Source: Bacteriovoracaceae bacterium UBA6144
Lineage (GTDB): Bacteria > Bdellovibrionota > Bacteriovoracia > Bacteriovoracales > Bacteriovoracaceae
DNA length: 28,513 bases
Reading direction: 5' to 3'
Assembly: GCA_002435705.1 (NCBI GenBank)
Contig: DIVA01000063.1
Location: 1 to 28,513, forward strand
Made by a program: the position numbers and the translations under genes. Each line of letters begins with the position of its first letter. Position 1 is the stretch's first letter. Below, in pieces: positions 1 through 6,308 of the stretch. Under the pieces are notes generated by a model. That model did no database searches. It was not told where the DNA came from and worked only from the letters and a program-made list of their open reading frames with translations.

Positions 1-1
1 C

Positions 2-388
2 CCTATAACTATCGCGCCCACTGACATCGATCAACTCCAGCACGTCAACAATGAGGTCTACCTACGTTGGCTCATGCAAGCGGCCAGTCAGCACTCCAAA
101 GCGGCAGGCTTTGGGATGGACTATTTTGTGAGCACAAAAAAAGCCTTCGTCGTCAGGCGACACGAGATCGATTACCTACTCCCGGCCCTTTTTAGTGATA
201 ATCTCATTATAAAAACTTGGATTGATAGCTTTAAAGGCGCTCGCTCCTATCGTCGCTATGAACTCTGGCGAGATCAGCAGAAACTCGTCGAGGCTAACAC
301 ACTGTGGGTGTACATCGATCTCAATACAGGCAGACCCATCGAAATACCTGCCACCATGATCGAGCAGTACCATAAAGTTCAAATTTGA
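2..388 (+). CDS. Acyl-CoA thioesterase, 4HBT hot-dog family (5' end missing)
   Basis: The reading frame is open from the left edge of the window, so the true start lies outside. The visible 128 residues begin with a stretch matching the 4-hydroxybenzoyl-CoA thioesterase signature: D-x-D-x-x-x-HVNN-x-x-Y-x-x-W, with the Asp expected to act in thioester hydrolysis. Later segments (residues ~55-80, ending in a RRYELWRD strand) fit the long strands of a hot-dog fold. Family members hydrolyse acyl-CoA or acyl-ACP thioesters in the cytoplasm; the substrate cannot be read from sequence. Only a few N-terminal residues appear to be missing, since families of this type run about 130-150 residues. The 3' end overlaps the convergent phospholipase D gene by 10 bases. 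An internal ATG at position 74 exists but would remove the active-site motif, so it is not the start. Confidence 0.85.
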   Translation, partial: PITIAPTDIDQLQHVNNEVYLRWLMQAASQHSKAAGFGMDYFVSTKKAFVVRRHEIDYLLPALFSDNLIIKTWIDSFKGARSYRRYELWRDQQKLVEANTLWVYIDLNTGRPIEIPATMIEQYHKVQI

Positions 389-1827
389 TTTTCGAAAATA
401 TAAAGCGGAATTGTTTTGAGGCTGGCCAATCGCTCCATCAGCCCACTTAACTGCGCCGGATCATCTCCGTAGCGTGACTGATTTTGAATCTTACCATTTT
501 TAACAATATAGGTGTCTTCTAAGCGCTGCTGATAATGATGATTGACCCGCTGACCAAAAGCTTCATCTTCAATCACCACACCCATCTCAGCATTAAGCCT
601 TTGCACAGAGCGCGGATCCATATTCAGACTACCAATCCATGTGATTTTTTTATCTATGATGAGAGTCTTCGCGTGGACACCCCAAAAAGCATTGGGTCGG
701 ACTTTCTTGGAAGGAAGATTCTCAGGGTTCATAAAATTGCCACGGTTCAAAAAGAGATTGTACCCCATCCGAGAAAACTCCAACCCCTGAAGCAGGGTGA
801 TGTAGTTGATGGCAAACTCTTTACTGGCTTTCTTAGAGTTAATCAGAAGATTGATCTCAAGCCCTGTGGTTTTAAGTTCCTCGAAGAACCTCTGCTCTTC
901 TCCTTGCATATAGAAGTAAGGAACTTCGATCGAAATCTCTTTTTTAGCCTCGGCCATAAGCTCGTAGTACCGAATCCCAGAGATGCGATGCTCTTTATTT
1001 TTAAAATCAGGGCCGTCAGAAATGAAGCGAATGTTTTTAACTTCATAAATCGGCTCATCTGAGAGTTCACGAGCACCCATTTCGAGCACACGTTGTCGAA
1101 GCTCGATCAGCTCCTGGTCAAGTTTAGCATCGAAAAGACTAGCAAACTTCTTCGCCTCAACCACTCTCCGATTGTAGCGTCTTACGGCCATCTCAAATTG
1201 AGCAGTATTCCCATTGTTGCGAGGCTTCGCCGGAAGTCCAGGGCGTTTCGTGCGTCGGTAATTCCAAAAATGCTCAAAACTCTCATCAATCTGAGTGACG
1301 ATGTCTCCTTTGAGCCAAACATCACGATCGGAGAAGTTGAATTTCGCCGCCATGTCAAAGTACTCATTGGCCATATTACGGCCACCCACGATGGCTTCTT
1401 GGCCATCGATGGTCAGGAGTTTGCGATGGTTTCGACTGGTGACACTGGAAAGATTGAGAAGGAAAGTATCGTTGTAGTGTCTCACATCAATCCCTGCGTC
1501 GAGGAGAGCGCGGGAGTAGAATGAATCAAGGCTTTTAGAAAGACTAAAATAATCGACGATGATACGGATCTGGATTTCAGGATTTTGTCTTTTCTTCTGT
1601 AGGAGTGTTTCAATAAAAATACGGGAGGCATCGGAGGTATCAAAAATAAAATACTCTACATTAATGGTGTGCTGTGCTTTTTCAATCAGCTGCAGCCTCT
1701 TCGCAAGTGCCTTCGTGCCCGTTTCTAAGGATTGGACGAAGTGAGGCTCCTGTGAGCGCACGTCGATGGGCTTCGCCCAAAGTAGCGTAGAAAAGCTCAA
1801 GGCCAATAGAAAAAAGAGAGATCGCAT
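379..1827 (-). CDS. Exported phospholipase D (HKD) family protein
   Basis: This 482-residue protein has both HxKxxxxD motifs of the phospholipase D/cardiolipin synthase superfamily: H134-K136-D141, followed by VGGRN, and H385-K387-D392, followed by a GSLNMDPRS block. Such enzymes hydrolyse phosphodiesters or transfer phosphatidyl groups through a phospho-histidine intermediate. The frame is open upstream to an ATG at 1869, but I chose 1827 because the sequence from there is a standard signal peptide (MRSLFFLLALSFSTLLWA). The longer start would also put coding sequence over the sigma-54-like element at 1864-1879. Neither start has a clear Shine-Dalgarno. A TATAAT-like box on the minus strand at 1888-1893 may be its promoter. 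It is divergent from a paralogous HKD gene sharing the VEYFI strand before the first motif. Likely acts in the periplasm; substrate unknown. Confidence 0.88.
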   Translation of the reverse strand: MRSLFFLLALSFSTLLWAKPIDVRSQEPHFVQSLETGTKALAKRLQLIEKAQHTINVEYFIFDTSDASRIFIETLLQKKRQNPEIQIRIIVDYFSLSKSLDSFYSRALLDAGIDVRHYNDTFLLNLSSVTSRNHRKLLTIDGQEAIVGGRNMANEYFDMAAKFNFSDRDVWLKGDIVTQIDESFEHFWNYRRTKRPGLPAKPRNNGNTAQFEMAVRRYNRRVVEAKKFASLFDAKLDQELIELRQRVLEMGARELSDEPIYEVKNIRFISDGPDFKNKEHRISGIRYYELMAEAKKEISIEVPYFYMQGEEQRFFEELKTTGLEINLLINSKKASKEFAINYITLLQGLEFSRMGYNLFLNRGNFMNPENLPSKKVRPNAFWGVHAKTLIIDKKITWIGSLNMDPRSVQRLNAEMGVVIEDEAFGQRVNHHYQQRLEDTYIVKNGKIQNQSRYGDDPAQLSGLMERLASLKTIPLYIFENQI

Positions 1828-1863
1828 ACCGAGTGATATGCATTTTTCATACCAAATCCAGGC

Positions 1864-1879
1864 TGGCATCAGGCTTGCT
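1864..1879 (+). promoter_or_regulatory. Candidate sigma-54 (-24/-12) promoter for HKD-glycosyltransferase operon
   Basis: TGGCATCAGGCTTGCT has the invariant GG and GC of the -24/-12 promoter class separated by exactly ten bases, with TGGCA and TTGC matching the consensus. The first 14 bases are identical to an element on the minus strand at 27598-27611, upstream of another operon that faces a sigma-54 activator gene. Transcription would begin near 1889, leaving a leader of about 70 bases before the ATG at 1958. The identity of the two sites is seen directly; the promoter function is inferred. Confidence 0.5.
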
Positions 1880-1957
1880 TATATCTCATTATATAAGTTT
1901 TAAACGCTTTTAGATGGTTTTCAGTGCCTAAGTTTTAGACACCTGAATAGGAGATGT

Positions 1958-3496
1958 ATGAAGTCGCTCATTTTATTTTTTGTATTACTGTGGACATCGG
2001 CAACAATCGCTCAGGTTGAGATCCTTGATGACCAGGATGGATTAGACGATGAGATCCAAGGCTACTCAAGTGTCATCCCCTATCCTTTTTATGCTGAGGA
2101 TAAAGAGAACATCAATAAAATGATGATCATCGAAAGTGGATCCATGGCCCTTCAGGCCCGCATTGATCTCATTAGAAGAGCGCAGAAGAGCATCGATGTG
2201 GAATATTTCATCTACAATACTGACATGGCCGGCAAGATCATCACCCGTGAACTGATTGAAGCGGCTAAACGTGGCGTGAAAGTGAGAATTCTAGTCGATC
2301 ACTCTCTTCCCATCTTTAAACTCGATGAATACTATGCTCAGGCTTTGGCTAAATTTGGGATCGAAGTAAAATACTATAACACGGCTCCACTGATTCGAAT
2401 CAGCACGGTTCAATTTCGAAATCACCGCAAGCTTTTGTTGATCGATGACACTGAAGTCATCACCGGTGGACGAAATATAGGTGATGAATACTTTAATCTT
2501 TCAAAAAAATTTAACTTCAATGACCGGGACTTACATGTCACAGGTCCCGTCGTTAAGGTCATGAAGGATAGCTTTGAGTCTTTCTTTAATCATAAAATTT
2601 CTAAACGTGCAGCCAAACCAAGCTTCACTGAGTTCAGTGGTGAAAAAGAGTCTGAGCGCGTCGAGCGGATGAAAGTATTTAATGCAAATCTTAGTAAAGC
2701 TGAAAAGTTTCTCCAAGAGACTCCCGAGGAGCTGGCGGCGCGAGAAAAGACGAAAGAGATCTCAGATTCGGTCATGAAGAACAAGCGCTGGCATGATTGT
2801 AAGCACACAACATATTCGACCGATGCCCCAGGAGCAAATTTCTTTAGCCGCCTAAATCCACGCTATGACATGAAGTATCGATTCTTGAGAAAAACTCTCT
2901 TCGACAAGATCTCAGCCATTGATAAAGCGATCCTTATCTCATCGCCTTATATGCTTCATAATAAACATTCAAAAAAACTACTGAAAGATCTTCGCAAAAA
3001 AAATGTCGATGTGACAATTTACACCAACTCTCTCGCCTCAACCGATGCCATCTATGTGGCCGCAAACCTCTATCTCGATCTTTTCCGTTGGCGCAGACAA
3101 GGAATCAATATCTATCTCCACGACGGCAACTGGAGTGGTGTCGAGGAAGGTGTGGATGAAAGCATCATGAATGCCAAATGGGGCACCCATGACAAGACTC
3201 AGATCTATGATACGTCGACCTACTCTGAATTGATGGTCGGGACCTATAACATCGATAACCGGTCAAATTTCTATAACACTGAAATGGCGATGTTTTGCCG
3301 TGGCAACGATGAACTAGTCGATGAGGCCCGCCACTACATATCAAAACAGAAAACTCAAGGCATCACGATTAATCCAGATGGAACCGCCACCGATCGTGAA
3401 GGAGAAAGAAAGAGCATCTACGGAACAAACAGGAGAGGTCTCTTGGTCATGAAATTGATCACTTTACCTTCTTGGCTACTTAAGTTCTTATTATAG
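1958..3496 (+). CDS. Exported phospholipase D (HKD) family protein, paralog
   Basis: A protein of 512 residues with an N-terminal signal peptide (about residues 1-18, ending before QVEILDD). The start is supported by AGGAG eight bases upstream. It has two HKD motifs: H156-K158-D163 followed by TGGRN, and H411-K413-D418 followed by a GTYNIDNRS block. Both are complete, so it should be catalytically competent as a phosphodiesterase or transphosphatidylase. The N-terminal half is clearly related to the divergent HKD gene (VEYFI, RNHRKLL and GGRN segments). The middle (residues ~215-300) is charged and less like the paralog. The glycosyltransferase ATG lies one base after the stop codon, so the two are probably translated from one message, possibly from the sigma-54-like element at 1864-1879. 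Cardiolipin-synthase-like or phospholipase activity are both possible; the export signal argues for periplasmic work. Confidence 0.9.
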   Translation: MKSLILFFVLLWTSATIAQVEILDDQDGLDDEIQGYSSVIPYPFYAEDKENINKMMIIESGSMALQARIDLIRRAQKSIDVEYFIYNTDMAGKIITRELIEAAKRGVKVRILVDHSLPIFKLDEYYAQALAKFGIEVKYYNTAPLIRISTVQFRNHRKLLLIDDTEVITGGRNIGDEYFNLSKKFNFNDRDLHVTGPVVKVMKDSFESFFNHKISKRAAKPSFTEFSGEKESERVERMKVFNANLSKAEKFLQETPEELAAREKTKEISDSVMKNKRWHDCKHTTYSTDAPGANFFSRLNPRYDMKYRFLRKTLFDKISAIDKAILISSPYMLHNKHSKKLLKDLRKKNVDVTIYTNSLASTDAIYVAANLYLDLFRWRRQGINIYLHDGNWSGVEEGVDESIMNAKWGTHDKTQIYDTSTYSELMVGTYNIDNRSNFYNTEMAMFCRGNDELVDEARHYISKQKTQGITINPDGTATDREGERKSIYGTNRRGLLVMKLITLPSWLLKFLL

Positions 3497-3497
3497 A

Positions 3498-4244
3498 ATG
3501 CCACCATTTGATCTGTCCTATATCCTGAACGCACCTCCAATCATAGAAAAGAGTCAGCGCCTGTGCTGGCTCTTCTCTATTTATAACGAAGAACATAATC
3601 CTTATTTCTGGAAGAATCTGGAGCTGCTGCGTGCTCATCATCAGCTATTCATCGTGATTGATGGAGCGAGCACCGATGCGACTCAGGAACTACTTAAAAA
3701 GTCTCGGGTACTGTTCATGGAACTCCCCCACAGCACGCGTGGAGCGCGCTTTAATGAAGCCCTCAAAGTGAGTTTCACCGATACTGTAGTCTTCGTCCAC
3801 CCACGCTCACTTTTAAATCGTGAGCACATACAGGCGCTCAAAAGATATGAGGGCACTGAGGTCTGGGGCGCCTTCACTCATCGATTCGATCATGATCATC
3901 CTCTTCTGCGCTTCACATCCTGGTGGTCAAATTGTGTGCGTGGAGACATCCGTGGCATTTATTATCTCGACCACATCCTGTGGGCCAAACGAGGTGAAAT
4001 TCAATCGTTTCCTACCGCTCCCATATTTGAGGACACTCTCTTTTCACTTCAGATGCTGAAGCGCTCAAGACCCTGCCGGCTAGCAGTGGCGAGTGTCACG
4101 TCTGCTCAAAGATTTTTAAAGAATGGAATCTGGAAGCAGTCGCTCTTGAATCAAAAGATGAAGTTCGACTTCCATCGTGGTAGACAGCTTCAGCAAATGG
4201 ATCAAGAATACGAACAAGGTCTGGGGCTTAACAGAAAACTCTAA
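3498..4244 (+). CDS. Family-2-like glycosyltransferase, arsenosugar-cluster (TIGR04283) type
   Basis: The 248-residue product has the start of a GT-A fold, with FSIYNEE as the nucleotide-sugar strand (residues ~27-33) and VIDGASTDAT (~53-62). A STRGARFNEAL segment (~78-88) follows. Near the C terminus come an IFEDTLFSLQML acidic segment and a TSAQRFLKNG segment, the pattern of the TIGR04283 transferases that NCBI places with arsenosugar biosynthesis genes. There is no signal peptide or membrane segment, so it is probably cytoplasmic or membrane-peripheral. It has no obvious ribosome site and starts one base after the HKD stop codon, implying translational coupling. Its last four bases overlap the convergent CMD-like gene. 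Family assignment at the GT2 level is firm; the arsenosugar subtype rests on motif memory plus the neighbouring arsS-like gene. Confidence 0.75.
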   Translation: MPPFDLSYILNAPPIIEKSQRLCWLFSIYNEEHNPYFWKNLELLRAHHQLFIVIDGASTDATQELLKKSRVLFMELPHSTRGARFNEALKVSFTDTVVFVHPRSLLNREHIQALKRYEGTEVWGAFTHRFDHDHPLLRFTSWWSNCVRGDIRGIYYLDHILWAKRGEIQSFPTAPIFEDTLFSLQMLKRSRPCRLAVASVTSAQRFLKNGIWKQSLLNQKMKFDFHRGRQLQQMDQEYEQGLGLNRKL

Positions 4245-4579
4245 TCAATCACGCCTTTCTCACGCAGATGGTTTTGCATCTGTACTCCATGCACCAGCGT
4301 CACACCAGCCGCCATCGCGGCACTCACTTGTACAGCTTCCATCATCTGCTGAGGGTCTGCTCCATTTTCTAAGCAGCCCGTGGTGTAGGCGTCGATGCAG
4401 TAGGGACACTTAAGGGTGTGAGAGACGGCCAGGGCAATCAGAGCCTTTTCTCTTTTGGTGAGGGCACTATCGGTGCCGGTCACAAGCCCGTACCACTCGA
4501 AGAACTTTGCGGCCATGTCAGGTGAGAGATCAGATATCTTAGGAAATTTTTTGAGATCATTGGACTCGTAGTAATTCAT
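4241..4579 (-). CDS. Arsenosugar biosynthesis-associated CMD/AhpD-like protein
   Basis: The protein has 112 residues and matches the carboxymuconolactone decarboxylase/AhpD family. ALTKREKALIALAVSHTLKC leads into a CPYC redox pair (C58, C61), followed by IDAYTTGCLENGA, then an AAMAAGVTLVHGVQ helix with a histidine at residue 97. The whole pattern, including the N-terminal NYYESNDLKKF, resembles the small peroxidase-like protein annotated beside ArsS in arsenosugar clusters (TIGR04169 group, from memory). The CxxC pair should give disulfide or peroxidase chemistry in the cytoplasm; the exact role in arsenic metabolism is not established. A strong AAAGGA ribosome site sits before the ATG. It is the last gene of the minus-strand operon, nine bases after arsS. 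Confidence 0.88.
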   Translation of the reverse strand: MNYYESNDLKKFPKISDLSPDMAAKFFEWYGLVTGTDSALTKREKALIALAVSHTLKCPYCIDAYTTGCLENGADPQQMMEAVQVSAAMAAGVTLVHGVQMQNHLREKGVID

Positions 4580-4588
4580 AGCAATCCT

Positions 4589-5563
4589 TTAGGTTATGGT
4601 GCCGCCGCAGCTTGACCCCGCACCTGCGGTGCAGCCGTAGCAGTGGTCGGCCCAGAGAATGTTTCGATTTAAAAAACTCTCGATGTTAAAATTATCTAAA
4701 CTCACGGCCACTTTATCCTGAGTGCGAGACTGCATTTCAAGCATCTGATTGAAGTCGCAATCATAAATTCTCCCGTCCCAGGAGACAGAAAGCATCGAGC
4801 GGCACATGACTCCAAGAGCAGCTTGGGGATTAAAAGCATTGATCAATTTTTCCATGTACTCTTCGAGCTGATTATTTCGAGCGAGATCTTCCTTGAAGCG
4901 CTTCACCGGAAGATTGGTGATGGCAAAAAGATTATTGAATTCAATATTAAAATTGGCCTTCAATTCTTTTTTGTACTCAAGTTCAAGACCACTCTGCTCT
5001 GGGGGGAGATAGTGACCCACAGGATTATACACTAGATTAATCTCAAGCCCTGAGTCCTTAACCCCATATCCCAGTTTATTAAGTGTCTGAAGACCCAAGA
5101 TCGATTTTTTAAAGACTCCATGGCCTCGCTGCCGGTCAGTCAGAAACTCACGGTAGTATGGCAGCGAAGACACCAAGGAAACCTTATGCAGTTGAAAGAA
5201 ATCATGCAGCCAGAGCATGCTCATGCCTGTTTGCGGATGCGGGTCAAACGCCACCGTCAGGTTATGACGGACAATGATCTTTTTTCCCACACCTGAGACT
5301 CGCTCTATCAATTCTTTAAAGCGCGGGTGCAACTCAGGCGCTCCACCGGTGAGATCAAGTGTTTTAATCTGTGGCGCCTGCATCAGTGCGATGACTTTTT
5401 CAAAATGGCTATCACCCAAGGCTTCGGTGCGTTTAGGAGAAGAGTCCACGTGGCAGTGACGGCAGGCCTGGTTACACAGTTTGGTGAGATTAACTTGTAG
5501 TGTGTCCACACTCGTGGGATTTAGATTAAGCTTATGCTTTTGAAGCATCAATGAAAAATTCAT
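4589..5563 (-). CDS. arsS: Arsenosugar biosynthesis radical SAM protein ArsS
   Basis: The 324-residue protein carries a radical SAM cluster motif, C30-x3-C34-x2-C37, in the context TKLCNQACRHCHVDSSP. A TGGAPELHP segment (~72-80) corresponds to the SAM-binding GGE-like turn. The C-terminal domain is cysteine rich (C254, C269, C308, C311, C319) and ends HCYGCTAGAGSSCGG, the hallmark of the ArsS/TIGR04167 family. ArsS is thought to couple the 5'-deoxyadenosyl group to dimethylarsenic, giving the precursor of oxo-arsenosugars in cyanobacteria. The C-terminal SCGG position is selenocysteine in some relatives; here it is a normal cysteine codon. The start is supported by AAAGG upstream and overlaps the desaturase stop by four bases, so the genes are coupled. 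The methyltransferase ArsM that would supply the substrate is not in the window. Confidence 0.93.
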   Translation of the reverse strand: MNFSLMLQKHKLNLNPTSVDTLQVNLTKLCNQACRHCHVDSSPKRTEALGDSHFEKVIALMQAPQIKTLDLTGGAPELHPRFKELIERVSGVGKKIIVRHNLTVAFDPHPQTGMSMLWLHDFFQLHKVSLVSSLPYYREFLTDRQRGHGVFKKSILGLQTLNKLGYGVKDSGLEINLVYNPVGHYLPPEQSGLELEYKKELKANFNIEFNNLFAITNLPVKRFKEDLARNNQLEEYMEKLINAFNPQAALGVMCRSMLSVSWDGRIYDCDFNQMLEMQSRTQDKVAVSLDNFNIESFLNRNILWADHCYGCTAGAGSSCGGTIT

Positions 5564-6306
5564 GGAGCGCCTTTGAATTTTTTTGGCCAGGACATCAATG
5601 GTTGAAATGGAAGGAGAAGATCGGACTTTATCTCAGTCTTTTTAAGATAAGGTACTCCAACCACATCAGTCGCTATGATTCCTGAGTATGACCCAAAAAG
5701 ATAATCCCACCCAACCCAAAGAGCTGAGTAGTTAGAATCGGTTCGAGAAAGAAAGAGAGAATGATGAGTGCGGTGGAACTTTGGAGTCACCATCAGCTTA
5801 CTTAACATAATCTCAAGCTTTTCCGGCAGAGCAATGTTCGAGTGGTGAAAAAGATTAGCGGCGGTGAGCACGAGATTATAGAGCAGCACTTCTTGCACTT
5901 CAAATCCGAGCATCAGGAAGAGAGCTCCTCTCACAAAGTAGGAGAGAGTCAACTCACCAAAGTGGAATCGAAGGGCGGTCGAGAAATCAAGAAATTGATC
6001 TGCATGGTGAACCTGGTGAAAGCGCCAAAAGAAAGGAATGCGATGATTAAGCCGGTGCCACCAGTAGACACTTAAGTCAGACAGCACAAAAACATAAACA
6101 ATGAACCAAGCACCGAAAGAGGACTTCAAGCTGTAGAAGGCTAGCCGCTCGAGTGCGAGTAGCGAGACTCCAAAGAAAATTATTCGAGCAACAAGAAAAA
6201 GAGCCGAGTTTAGAAACACATGCCGAAGACGCTCAGACTGCGCTCTTAGCGGTGCGAGGCTCTCCCAGATCACGAGTCCTAGAGTGAGGAGTCCAAGCTG
6301 GAACAT
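5560..6306 (-). CDS. Sterol desaturase / fatty acid hydroxylase family membrane enzyme
   Basis: This 248-residue membrane protein has the histidine clusters of the di-iron fatty acid hydroxylase superfamily: HRLNH (84-88), HQVHH (97-101), a middle HH pair (154-155) and HRTHH (178-182). Hydrophobic helices lie near residues 3-17, 30-50, 65-83 and 120-150, consistent with four membrane passes that place the metal site at the cytoplasmic face. These enzymes hydroxylate or desaturate lipid or small-molecule substrates using O2 and an electron donor. It lies between the flavin reductase gene (stop three bases upstream) and arsS (four-base overlap), with its own AGAGGG ribosome site, so it belongs to the same transcript. 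A hydroxylase of this family is not a standard member of arsenosugar clusters that I know. The upstream reductase could donate electrons, which is speculation. Confidence 0.88.
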   Translation of the reverse strand: MFQLGLLTLGLVIWESLAPLRAQSERLRHVFLNSALFLVARIIFFGVSLLALERLAFYSLKSSFGAWFIVYVFVLSDLSVYWWHRLNHRIPFFWRFHQVHHADQFLDFSTALRFHFGELTLSYFVRGALFLMLGFEVQEVLLYNLVLTAANLFHHSNIALPEKLEIMLSKLMVTPKFHRTHHSLFLSRTDSNYSALWVGWDYLFGSYSGIIATDVVGVPYLKKTEIKSDLLLPFQPLMSWPKKFKGAP

Positions 6307-6308
6307 GG

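Noticed and set aside
535..1524. Long open frames opposite the first HKD gene
   Set aside because: They are antisense to a gene with complete catalytic motifs and show no domain or ribosome site.
1839..1855. Sigma-54-like TTGGTATGAAAAATGCA on the minus strand before the first HKD gene
   Set aside because: GG and GC spacing is right, but transcription would begin at the start codon itself; GG-N10-GC alone occurs by chance about once in 256 positions.
4589..5563. Selenocysteine version of ArsS
   Set aside because: The C-terminal SCGG position is an ordinary cysteine codon and no in-frame TGA with coding continuation is present.
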